The notes under the pieces: generated by a model
The model's database searches: none
The model's input: the letters and a program-made list of their open reading frames with translations, nothing else
What the model was told of the DNA's origin: nothing
Position numbers and translations under genes: made by a program
In this document: positions 51,011-62,386 of the stretch, piece after piece
Numbering within the stretch: the stretch's first letter is position 1
Layout of the letters: the number at the start of each line of letters is the position of its first letter
NCBI RefSeq assembly: GCF_958298935.1
Contig: NC_084922.1
Span: 4,156,501-4,220,500 of the forward strand
DNA length: 64,000 bases
Direction of reading: 5' to 3'
Source of the DNA: Phragmites australis
Lineage: Eukaryota; Streptophyta; Magnoliopsida; Poales; Poaceae

Positions 51011-52125
51011 CACGAAGATGGTGTGCAGGTAGGGAGGTTGGTTCATCCAGACAGTGGACGGAGCCTGTCAAGGGAACAGCAGACTGAGGCAGCCAGACGG
51101 GTACATACTTACATACACATCAAGGAGACAGCAGCAGCAGATTGACAGCAGCGGCACCACAGATGTAGAAGGATATACTCCAAACTATATAGTGAATCGA
51201 ATTATGAAATTAGAGGACCCACTCTCATGTGGATATATGTATTTTTTTTCCCTTCCTTTCTCTCTCTCTCTGGAAGTTCTGCTGTGTCGTTTCACTTGGT
51301 GAGCAGAACATTGGCGAAATTGTCGCGTCGGGTAACCTAGAAAAACTTTGGTTGGTGAGCATCTGAAAACTGGCATGGGATTCAGAGCAGGAAGTAGAAC
51401 AACCGTTGGACTCGCAATTCCGTTGATATGTCAAGCTAATTTTGTGGAAGACTTTCAGATTTTTTGTTTTGAGATCAGTTGCTGTTCAAACTGTAGTAAC
51501 CTGAGTGATATGTTCAGTGATCGTTTAACTCTGCCGCGCTCAAGCAGCACCACTGGAACGGTCATCATCACCGCGTCTATAGATGAGATTACAGAACCCA
51601 ACTTCTGGATGTTAATGGAAGGGTTTGGCTAGCCGAAGGCTCCCAACCCCTGGATGTTACATATTCTGTGAACGGTGATACCTTGTTTCAGCCTTGCTAT
51701 TAGGTCGGGCTGGGGGGAATCCTATCGATCTAACAAGAGGATGACGAAAGGTCCCGAATCTCTAATACACTTCCATTTTTCTTCTTCTTTGTTTTTGCAA
51801 AAATGCTTAGGCGTACGAGATGACTACAGCCCAAGTTTACCACAGAATTAAACCGTACAATCCACTCTTGATTCAATGCATATCATGCATTCCAATTCTA
51901 AAAAGTTGCACTGATTGTAAATGATGCACAATCAGCAAATCACATGTGCAAGGGTTTCTTCCCAAGTTACTTATGTTATATGTGCATGATGGCACAGTCT
52001 TGGTTATTCTCGTCAATTGTGTCAATCGCCATGGCGCGGTGCTGACATTTTCCTTGCGACCACGGCAGATCCATATGGGGAACACAACTCTCACTGACAT
52101 GACTCTCTTGCCCGGTGTAGAGCCG
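51011..52125. other. USP 3' UTR and intergenic
   Basis: 51011-51350 is the likely 3' UTR. The rest is unremarkable, with no coding pattern except the in-frame upstream extension of the hAT gene, whose start could be an ATG as far up as 52075. Confidence 0.4.
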
Positions 52126-54694
52126 ATGGAGGACGTGGCCGCCTCCTCCTCCTCCTCCTCGGGTCAGCAGACCAAGGCCAGGAAGAAGCCCATGAAGTCC
52201 CTTTGCCTCAAGTTCTTCGAGACCGCTCCCGATGGCAAGTCCCGCATCTGCAGGCTCTGCAGAAAGAACTACTGCATGACCATTGCCACTGGTAAGTTGT
52301 AACAACATGCCATGAAGGTTTCACCTAAATGCTTTGACATGCCCTACTCTATGACTGAATTTGTTGTTGTTCACGACGTTTATAAGCTTTCAACTCTACG
52401 ACTGGATTCATTGTTGTTCATAGTTGTGTCCGAGTGCCTCTTTTGCGTGAGAGAATGAGAGGTGATGTCGGGTGTGGTAAACTATTTTGTATGGCATAGG
52501 CGGGGTTTTTGATATTTGCAGGATTCACTTTTGGTCGCTTGAGTTGCCAAAAGATCACTCAGGAACGATCATCCATCTATTGTTTCTTGAAAAACATATG
52601 GGCCAAGAAACTATTTGTAGTATATATGATAAAGCGCCAAAGGGAATTTTATAGTTACTGGTTGCCGTCAATGGGTAATTACACGCTTCTGCTTTTCCAA
52701 TAATCAATTTTTTTGTTGATGATATTGTGCAACCTGAAGTTCACCTAGTGGACAAAGTCAGTGTTACTTATTATCCAGTGAACTGTGGACATTCACTAAT
52801 ATGCTTCATGGTTGTGTTCAGGGAATCTGGGAAAACATCTTAATAACCACCACCCTGGTTATCACCAACTTCCCGAGGGCGTCAGCTTCACTGCCCAGAG
52901 TACCCACACAGGCCAGCGTTTTTGCTAGAAACAAGAAACCTCTTGTTCCAGTGCGAGCTCGGGTCCAAGCTCAGCCTCAAGCTCAAGCTCAATCCGAAGT
53001 TCAAGATCAAGCTCAAGCTAAAGTTCATGCTCAACCTAAGACGAAACTGACGATGGATATTGATCATGTCAACAGGTTACTTCTTAGGTGGCTGATCAGC
53101 TCCTCCCTTCCACCTTCCACCCTGGAAGATAATACACTCATCGACAGTTGCAAGTACCTGAGTACGTCTGTCAGGCTTTGGCCAAAAGAAAAAGCTCAAG
53201 AAATTATCATTGAAGTGTTCAAAAGTATGAAGGAGACTGTCAAGGTATCCCTGCAGTGTATCAATTCTCGGCTTTCTGTTACTCTAGACTTTTGGACTTC
53301 TTATGGGCAAATTGTATACATGTCTGTGAAGGGCCATTGGATTGATGACAATTGGATCTCGCAGAAAATTCTACTTGATGTCTACCGTGTTCCATACCCA
53401 TGCACTGGCTCCAAGATTTTTCAAGTTCTAATGAATGTGTTGCTAGCCTTTAGCATTGATTCAAAATTTCTTGCTTGCACACACAATAATAGCGAACACG
53501 CAATACATGCTTGTCATGAGTTCAGACAGGGGCTTGAGTCTCGTACCCTCCCCTTCTATTACATCCCGTGTGCTGCGCGGACACTGAAGGTTATCATTGA
53601 AGATGGTCTGGAAAATGTCAAACCAATTTTGTCCAAGATCCGTGAGTTTATTCTTGAAACCAATTCAAACCAGGAGATGATGGAGGATTTTAAGCACTGG
53701 GCTGAAGTTTATCAAGAAGGCACATGGAAACTCCCCTTTGACCATTCATCAAATTGGAATGGCGATTATAGTATGCTTGATGTAGTAAAGAAGGTACTAC
53801 ACAGTCCATTCCTGTACATTTCTCATTATGTTTGGTCCTCTGTAGTTTACTATTCGTGTTTTTCTATAACTGTTTTCCTTTAGGCCCCTAATGCAATGGA
53901 TAACACCATCAAGAAGGTTGAAGAGATCTTTGGACCAAGGAATTCAATTCTGAGTGCGGCAGAGAAGTCAGTGATTGATTCTTTGCACTCATACCTTGAG
54001 CCATTCTATAAAACAACCACCAATCTCTGTATTTGCAAACTACCGACTCTTGGGCTAGTCTTCTTCTTCATGGACCATGTCTTCGAGCTAATCAATGTGT
54101 GCCATGACAGCTGTGCGACAGTTTTGTATTGTATATTTGTATGATCCCCATAAACATACATATATACATAAAAAAGAAAAGAAAAAAAAAAGAAAAAAAT
54201 AAAAAAAAGAAGAAGAGGAGAGGCCCGGTCGGCCTCTCTCCTTTTGGGCTGGCCCGGTTTTTCCCCTTTTCCCCATGCTGAGCCGGTCTGGCCTAGCCCC
54301 TCCTTGTTATCCTACGTCGTCGCTACCCTAGGGAGGGGCCGGCTCCTGTGCCCCTTTCTTCTTCCTTCTCCCTCGCATGCACCACCGCCTCCCTCTGGTG
54401 AACGTGCCGCCTGCCTCTCTCACGTCGCGCTCACACCAACTCAGTCGCTCTCTCCTCCTCTCTGCTCCCTGGGCCTTGCGCCTGAGCGCGCCACCTTGAT
54501 TGCACTCGAGTTGCTCCCAAGCCGCGCCGCCCTCTCCCGGGCACGACCGTCCTTATCCCCTTCAATCTTATCCTTTCCCCCTCCAAAATCTGAACCACTC
54601 GATCCGTTTCTTCCGCGTAGGAACCCTACTCGCCACTATAAAGGCTGGATGGGGTGCTCGCGGTGGAAAGGGGGCCGGATCCGAGAAGAGAGAT

Positions 54695-56086
54695 TGTCGG
54701 TGTATCAGGAACCGGGGGTCCCTGAGTCCCGAGACCAGGCCAGCCGTCCGCCACGTGTCACCATCCCGCGAGGTCCCCCCTGCAGGATGAGGAAAATCTA
54801 AGTTCCGGGAGAAGGTGCTCGGGGCCACAGCCTCTGGTCCCCGAGCACCCTAGTTCCCCGATGACCCGCAGAGTCTAAGTACCGGGAAGAAAGTGCTCGA
54901 GGAGGTGCCCGCTCGCCCCCGAGTATCCTAGTCCCCCGATGGGCAGAAAAGCTAAGTGCTCGGGAGAGAGTGCTCGGGGCTGCACGTGGCGGCCCCTAAG
55001 CGCTCGGTTCCCTGAAGGTTCTACAAAAGTGTTCGGGAGAGAGTGCTCGGGGCTGCACGTGGCAGCTCCCGAGCACTCGGTTCCCCGAAGGTGCGTACAA
55101 GGGCGCTCGGGAGAGGGTACTCGGGGTTGCACGTAGCAGCCCCCGAGCACTCGGTTCCCCGAAGGTTCGCGCGAGGGCACCCGAAGCCCCGACGACCCAG
55201 AGGGGCCCACCGACGAGGCGTCAACCAGTCAGAGGTCCAGGGCCGCATTTAATGGGCATGCGCGGCCTGACATCCTGACATCCTGACATCCCCAACTGCC
55301 ATGCTTTGGCAGGGGGGCGTGGGTCCATTAATTGCACGGGTCCCGTCCCGTATCATCCGGGGTATCTCAGGATAACGTTGCCAGGATCAAAGCGTTCCGC
55401 CTGCCACCCTGCCCTGGCAGAGGAACAAGACAGGGTGGGCGCGCCGGGTGCCTCTGTGGCTGCCCGGTGGGCCCTCTCAATGGCGCCAGGGCGTCCACAG
55501 TGACGGGTGGTCGGACGCGCGCCGCGTTTTTCCACCGCCCCTGTCACTTCGCCCAGAGGGAATGATGACGCCTTTCCCAGTCGTGGCGTCTTGGAACATG
55601 TGCCCCTTCTTTCCCTTTTGGGGTATGTCGTGGCCGGCGAGTGCATAAAAGGATGGAGATACAGAAAGAAGAGGAGGGATCAGAAGACATCGAAAGAGAC
55701 CGGATTGACTCGAGGCAATCGACCGTGCCACACTTAGACGAAGAACACCGCAAGCAAGCTTGAGCAGAGCTAGAACAAGGGAGCCTCAAGCTCTCAGTTA
55801 GACAATACATTATTGTAACCAGACATATCCCTGAGGGATCCCCTTCAGGAAAGGATATTGCATCCACACAGGAGTAGGGTATTACGCCTCCGCGCGGCCC
55901 GAACCTGTCTAAACTCCTGTGCATTTACTTCCCCTACACTAGGTCGATCGTCCCCCACCACCGGCCGTTGTATTTATTTCCATTTCCATTTATTCCTCCG
56001 ACGAACTCATTCAGGATCATCCCCCCGGCCGAATCTCTAAAAAGGGGTCTCTCGGGATCCCTGCGATAGGAGTTCACCCTCCGACA
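54695..56086 (+). mobile_element. Solo LTR (copy 2), intact, with GAGAT target duplication
   Basis: It starts TGTCGGTGTATCAGGAACCG and ends CACCCTCCGACA. GAGAT precedes it (54690-54694) and follows it (56087-56091), so the 1392-bp LTR is complete and has no internal element. GTGCATAAAAGG near 55641 is the TATA region and GGCCCGAACCTGTCTAAA (55897) lies in the 3' part. The front third (about 54800-55185) is a tandem array of roughly 65-bp units built on GTGCTCGGGG...CCCCGAGCAC. It is the same family and orientation as the LTR at 13340. Confidence 0.92.
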
Positions 56087-58356
56087 GAGATAGAGAGAGA
56101 AAGAGGGAGAGAGAGGGAGCCATCGCTGTTTCAATCCATCGCCTTCGCCATTGCCGTTCTTGCTAGTTTGGAGCGTCATGGCCGCTATCGCTCTTGCCGG
56201 TGGGTCTCTGTGGTGGCCCCCTCCCCCATATGTGCTACAGATGCCGGCCGGCGTTCGCGTCGCGTCCGTGCAGTGAGCAGGTGAAGCTGGCTGGCGCTTG
56301 CGTCGCCATGCGAGCAGGTGTTCTGTGTGGTTTGGCCGGCCTTCATGTCGTGTTCAGCGAGGTGTTCTGGCTGGTGCTTCGTCGCCGTGTCCGTGGAGGT
56401 GCTGTGCCGTGTGATTTGGTCGGTGGTTCTTTTGTGATGAAGTACGGCTAGTGCCTTGTCGCTGTGATTCTTGAGGCGGGTTGTGATGATTCGGTCGGCT
56501 GTTCTTTTGTTTGGTGGTTTTGATCCAGCTGGCCCTCGTGCCGCAACCGTGCTTTGATATGATTCGACGTTTTTGTGATTGGGCAGGCTATTTTTATTTT
56601 GGTGATCCGGCCAGCTATTTTGCCATGACCGTGAGATGGTGTCGTGCTGTGGTTTGGGTAGCCGTGCTGTTCTTTGGTCAGGTGGTGACTGGCCGGCTAC
56701 TTTGTTGCGTCCGTGGCATTGTGCTGAGGTTTGATCGTCAGCCGGGAGTTGGGGCCACCACGTGTATGCCATTGGTTGGGAGCCTGAGCACCGCTATGCT
56801 TGTTGGTGTGAGGGTTGTCTTTGTGCCGGTGCATTTGCATCGCTAGCAGGCCGCCGCCATTTTGTGTTGTGGCTCGGTTATTCTCTACTCTTGAGATGAC
56901 CAAGGGAGCCCATTTGTGCTGTTACTAGCTTGTGTATCTGATGAAGTGCTGATGTTATCAGTTGATTAGATGCTGCTTGTGGGTTATATGGTTGCCCCTC
57001 TGATGTTTGTTGTACTTCCCCTCTCGGATAGTAGGAGTATTAGCCAATGATTAAATTGAGGCCGAGCATTTTTGCTGTTCTATTTTATTACTAAGACTAT
57101 GGCTTGGCTGGTATCGCTCCCGTGGTGGTGCCACTCGCTCATTAGTAGATGATGAGTTAAGCTCACGCAGTGAGATGACGCATATGCCATTGTGTTTAGA
57201 CATAGGCCCAGCTGCCGTTTCTCTTCCTATAGGCACTGTGGTGCTCGAGTCTGAGCTCAGCTACCATATCTCTCTATTTCTGTCATCTCCGTCCTGGCCA
57301 ATATGTGGTCGCCGCTGTGGCCTTGGTTGTAAACGCCCTAGTATCCCTCCCCCTCTTCTTTGATCAGGCGCTATGTGATATAGTGCTGGCGTGGCCCTTC
57401 TGCTGATTGTGCTGCAAATTCAGTTTCGCATGAAGGTTTGGACTCCTGTAGGCTTGTTTAGCTGGTCTGTGTCCCCTTGAACTGATAGTGGTAGCGGATT
57501 TATGATTGTCTCTGTGGCTTGATTCTACTCTACTGCTGGTCCTACCCTACTATGATTATTCCTAGCTTCCGTATGGCTGATGGTCATTCTAATATTGTTG
57601 GTATACTACTGTTGTGGTATATGTGTTGCCATGCTATTTTATGAGATGGATGGCAAGATTATCATATGCTGTGGTTGGGTGATAATGAGCCTGAGGCCCT
57701 GGTGATGTTCTGGCTGTTATCATTCATGTTGGGAGAGGTCTGTGGCTTGATGTTGTTGGCCCTTGGGTGCATATGCGAGTGTCTTGTTGTTTTGGCCTTA
57801 ATGCTCGGCTCTGTATGGCCTTTTGCTATTGATAATCATGTGCCTGTTGTGCCTCTATGTTGGTTCACGGAGCTGTTGATGTGGGCTTCCGTCTGTTAGT
57901 CATGCCGAATTGAGGTTTTAGCTTCTTGAGACCTTTTGCTTGTTGATCTATTGTGGCCTTTGTCTGCTGCTATGGTCTTGTCATTGTGACCATGCTGTTT
58001 GTGGATTTTGTAACATAGTCATGAGGCCCTTTTTGTCGTTGCTTTATTGGTAGAAGGTCAATGATGATCAATGAACTCATTGTTCAATGGTTTGGCGTTT
58101 GCCTTAGTGGCTAGGTTGCTTGAGGGTTGGAGTTAGAGGTCGTAGATAGGAATTTGGAAACACTGCAGTTCATCGGGCTCCCGTGAACTATTGTGTAGTT
58201 AGACTCTCTCTCCCTCCATTCTCCTGTAGAACCTGAGGCCAAGGGCGATGATGAGGGACTATAAATTCTGAGGCCTACGTGGCTGATGATGGTTCAAGAT
58301 ATATAAACAGTTCATAAAGCTTATGCTAGACTGTTTGTCTCATCTTTTACTATTAT

Positions 58357-58539
58357 TTGTCTTCTAACACTCACTCTGCTTTGTCCGCAATGCGTGTGCC
58401 TACAGCCTTGGAGACTCGAAGACGACTTAATGACGACCACAACAGCTTAATCAGCGGTTATCCGGGAGAGCCAGACGTAATTAACCAGAGGCCTCACGAG
58501 GTCCCAAGAACTAGGATGAAACAATCGTCAAAGAAGTAG
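58357..58539 (+). CDS. Possible last exon of an unidentified transcript in the insertion
   Basis: A 60-codon frame ends in a hydrophilic segment (RRRLNDDHNSLISGYPGEPD ... MKQSSKK stop) after an acceptor-like CTACAG (58401-58406). Downstream AATAAA signals at 58611 and 58619 fit a 3' end. No family was recognised, and it could be chance. Confidence 0.2.
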   Translation: MSSNTHSALSAMRVPTALETRRRLNDDHNSLISGYPGEPDVINQRPHEVPRTRMKQSSKK

Positions 58540-61500
58540 TCAGATAGCATATCCGTTTGTACGTGTGTGGAATAATTGTAACGGATGAAACTGTACTTTA
58601 TGATTTCAATAATAAATGAATAAAATTATGTGCTTCAATTGCAGTTTGTTTCTTGTTCTTTTGTATACTTTGAGTATACCGGCACGCCCGCGATATATAC
58701 AATATACAACAATTTAAATTCAAATCCGCGAGTTTCGAATCCGCGAAACAACAGCAGCCACCAAGAATGGCTCAAAAACATTGCTAGTGACATGTACAAG
58801 ACAGCTCGTAGCTTCACATCTCAATCTTACAACATCTACACCTTCACAGCTGCAATTCTTGATCTGAGGATCAAGGGAGAACTTATCCCAGAAACCATGA
58901 GGTCCACAAGCAACTTGGAAGATGCAAGGAACAATTTTGTCAGGGACAACAACAGCACCTTCCAAGCTGTTGGAAATGGCCACATCACTCAGGACACCAC
59001 AGAGGATGCGGGTGCATTCTCCTTTGCTGAAGAGATTGTTCGTAAACGGCGTTGAATGAGCATGGGCACTGCTGCAGACGAGCTCTTTCAGTATCTCGCA
59101 GAGCCCCCTGCACCGATTTCCACTGATGCTCTTGAATGGTGGAGGGGGCATTCCTCCCGCTATCGACGGCTCTCCTTGATGGCCCGAGATTTTTTGGAGA
59201 TTCAGGGGACCTCATTGGCGAAGGGGACAACATCCAAAAGCCGCAGTACTGCCTTCCTCTTAGTAGCATGCAGTCTACAATGTGCATACAATCATGGCTG
59301 CAAAGTCCATATCAGTTCAATTTTCAGTCAACAATCATAGATTTTGAGAGATTGGTAGAATCTGCTACTACTCCTAATGATATTGATGGTTCTAGCCTTC
59401 TTCATAACTAAATGGTCAGCAGCTAACAATGCTAGAATAGATCTTTGGTTTCTGTTTTTTTTTCCTGTTTTGTTTCAGATGCTCATGTAAATTGTTCTTT
59501 GAACATGTGAATGTCTGATTCTAGTGGCATCTTGCAAAATCCCAGAGTGAGAACTATGCCGAGCAGCTTGTGCTTGCATAATTATGACAGTTCAGAATCA
59601 TGAATTTAATGTAATTGTGAATAACCATGCTCCTGCTAATTGTGTTTATTTCTCGCGAAGATGCCATGCCTTAGTACCAAAAGGTAATTCTGCTTTCCTT
59701 ATGTGATCAAGGGATTAATTCGTCTAATTTTGATGTTTTATTTGCTGGTATACTCCTGTATTTCTATACCTTTAGCTGCTGTAGCACAATCTGATGCTTT
59801 TGGAAGTTCACTTCAGTGTTCAATATTGTTGTGTAGCACTGCACTGGGTGCTCAAATAGAATTCAATCCAAAACAATGAATGATGGTGCATTTGTTTTGT
59901 AAATTTCTTTTGAGTTATTTTGCAGATCATTTGTTACCCCAATGCCCCAATACTTCTGCCGCAGGAAAAGATGGGCATCTGAGTTGAAAGACAAAAGACA
60001 TGGCATGTTCACAAGTATGTGCATTAAATTCTTGTGATTTTCTCACTTGTTTTCTTTTGCGCTCTGCAAACAAAGGAGAAGGCGAATTGAACTTTGGGAT
60101 GCAAGTAGTGCTCCTCACGTCCTTGTTCAGTTTAATCCAGTTTTTAATGACAAGGGATGCCATAGATTCATAGTTTGGTGGTTTTAGTTTAAGAGCTGTG
60201 CTCAAGAATCACATGGGATTGAAAGTGAGAAATGATAATACAATACAATACTAGATGGTGCGGAAGAATACGTAAATTTTATTCTGCTGGAATGATGTCT
60301 CAGAACAGAGTGCCATGCTCACATAGGCGCACATGATACACCCCATGTTTACTGATTCCTTTTGGGCTCACCATTATCGATCGCATTAAGCATATAAACC
60401 TCAAAAGCACAAGATTTGAGAACCGATCTTTTCGATGCGATGAAGGTATCAAGAATAATCTTATTATTCGCGCACATCACACCAATTTCCATGACTGATC
60501 GTTTGAGATTCGTATCCATGATCATTCATGGTTTCGTCGCACATCGTGATCCTGATTTGTTTGACTTCTGAATTGTATCTCATTGCATTCCCATTGTGAA
60601 CTAAAGTAATGAAGTTCTCACATAATCTACTTCTGATGGGACTTCGGTTTCGAAGGATTGATAGCTAGAAACTTGTAGATCTTAGGACCACACACTATTA
60701 TTTCCCCCCTCCTTTTTACAGAAAATAGGGCTGTTTATGTGCCTTTGCCATTGATTGCATGGCACAGCTAAGATCTCTCTCATTTGCCTAAAAAAAGGAT
60801 CTTTCTCATTTCCTGGCCATTATCTCATTAATTAAGGGTTAGTAGCATTTCAACAACATTGTTTATCGTATTCCCATTAATGAGGATGCGAATGACAGTC
60901 AGTTCCACATGTTAAGCATCTGATGATGTGTTATCGTGTGGTGTGATGGTCAGCTATAATTTTAACGGAAGTATGTCGCTGGAATATCCCATTTTCCAGA
61001 TGGGAGCTTCAGAGTTTTTGGTGTCATGTTTCTCTGTTCAGTACTCAAGGGGAAAATGTTCTTCATTAAACATTTTCATTATTTCGGACCAGCTTATACG
61101 TGATTGAGAATAGAGGGGAAAAAATAGATTGAGCAAATTGCAATGCTACCTGCAATTTTGGGCTCTTGCAAATTCCCACACACTTCATAAGGTGGCAATT
61201 GACTACCTGTACTTCCGACCTGTTTCTTGTGATGGCGCAGTTTAATCGACAACTGAGATGGTTTTAATCGTTCCTTCCTTTAACTTAGGCACAGCAACCT
61301 GAAATATTATACCCACTCTATGGAACGGCATTATGTCAGTTTCCAAATGGGAGCTTGTATTCCACTTTTGGTGGCATATGCTGAATCGGTGTTCTTCGTT
61401 ATTTTACATCATATTGTGTCATCAGCATCCTCTAATCAAGCACAATTTGCCATTCCAGTTGCATTACAAAATTGTTTGACTTGGAATAAAACACAAGTAC

Positions 61501-61569
61501 TTGGGTGACCCCAGATCATATGGCACACTATCAATGTTGTAGCAGAAAATCACTAGTGGCATCTTCCGA

Positions 61570-61683
61570 TTCGTGCAGATCAGTCGTGGAGCTAGTATTT
61601 TACAAGCCCAGTTGAGCTACTGTAAGACATCTGACAAACAGTCGTGGAGCTAGTATTTTACAAGCCCAGTTCGTGCAGATCAG
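61570..61683. repeat. Direct duplication of a 33-bp segment
   Basis: CAGTCGTGGAGCTAGTATTT plus TACAAGCCCAGTT occurs at 61581-61613 and 61639-61671. TTCGTGCAGATCAG occurs at 61570-61583 and 61670-61683. Confidence 0.95.
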
Positions 61684-61734
61684 GTAGAGGTCAATCATGA
61701 TCTCAGAGTGAAACCGATCATTAATTCCAATGCC

Positions 61735-61754
61735 ATGCATGCATGCATGCATGC
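61735..61754. repeat. (ATGC)n repeat
   Basis: Five ATGC units in a row. It is self-complementary. Confidence 0.95.
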
Positions 61755-62386
61755 TTCTCCAACCGCCCATATGCTGAATAAATAACCAAACACTGATCTG
61801 TCTTAGGAAGCTTCTCTTCTGGTCAACTGGGATTTATGTTAATATTATGCTCCAATAGAAAAGGCTAACTTTATCGCACACGATCATGAGAAGTACAATA
61901 TGTACCAAGAGCATGATCATGAGAAGTACCAGTTTCTGTCTTAATCCCAAACCGTGATTGCAGATTGGAGAAGTAATATCGCGTTTACGATTCGTTAATC
62001 GGATTATGGTTTACAGTAGCTCAATGAACTTTGCAGTGATCAGTATTTTTAGGAGTTAGTAATTTGTCCAAGCATATGAGCTGACAAATACGCACATCCC
62101 TGCTGATCAAGGGTGAAATTCAGATGATCCTGATGCTATCAAATACAATTCTAAGCAACAAAGCAAGATGAACTGATCTTGAAAAAAAAGAGTGAATTAA
62201 AGGAACAAGATCCATACGAGTATGCATGCAGCTGAATTCACCCCTAAACTCCAAATAACTTAGACGTCACTTTCTTCAGAGTTTGTGCCCTGCTACTTTG
62301 CCCCTGTTCTTTGCCAGCAGTACATGCATAGATCTCTCCTAACTTTTTCAACATTTTAGCACTCTAAAATTTAAAACGACGTGCCC

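Larger units (their letters stand above)
54145..58640 (+). mobile_element. Unclassified insertion within the hAT gene, containing a solo LTR
   Basis: It follows hAT exon 3 and ends before the next hAT coding block. It begins near a purine tract (AAAAAAGAAAAGAAAA, 54170-54218). It has a GC-rich promoter-like part with CTATAAAG near 54640 and the solo LTR at 54695-56086. After that come about 2.5 kb of T/G-rich sequence without frames, a last open segment (58357-58539) and polyadenylation-like AATAAA at 58611 and 58619. Without the solo LTR it is about 3.1 kb. That could be a large solo LTR, a non-autonomous retroelement or a transcribed retrocopy. I could not find its terminal repeats or target duplication. 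Confidence 0.45.
52126..59411 (+). pseudogene. BED-finger hAT transposase-derived gene (DAYSLEEPER/RICESLEEPER-like), broken
   Basis: Exon 1 (52126-52291) encodes a Ser run and the first BED-finger half (SRICRLCRKNYC). Exon 2 (52822-53793) gives NLGKHLNNHHPGYHQ, completing the finger, then a Gln/Ala-rich linker and the hAT core (LDFWTSYGQIVYMSVKGHWI, PCAARTLKVIIEDGL). Exon 3 starts at 53884. The next coding block is at about 58770-59055 (EWLKNIASDMYKTARSFTSQ, FTAAILDLRIKGELIPE). The C-terminal hAT dimerisation region follows (DELFQYLAEPPAPISTDALE, MARDFLEIQG). Defects: the finger frame and core frame do not agree (shift between about 52870 and 52925), a TGA at 59053-59055, and a shift near 59200 before CLPLSSMQSTMCIQSW and the end at 59411. 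Foreign DNA (about 54145-58760) separates the last two blocks. In plants such genes are domesticated DNA-binding regulators or active transposases. Here the gene is dead as sequenced. Confidence 0.75.
59412..62386. other. Intergenic, no gene recognised
   Basis: 59412-59900 may be old 3' UTR of the hAT gene. The rest is AT-rich. Frames at 59927-60205 (-) and 61320-61508 (+) match nothing. Two small repeats are listed separately. Confidence 0.45.

Noticed and set aside
54244..54801. 185-codon plus-strand frame in the insertion
   Set aside because: Pro/Ser/Arg-rich translation of promoter-like sequence that runs into the solo LTR; not a protein family.
56185..56772. 195-codon minus-strand frame
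   Set aside because: It is open only because the opposite strand is T/G-rich. The His/Thr/Gln-rich composition looks random.
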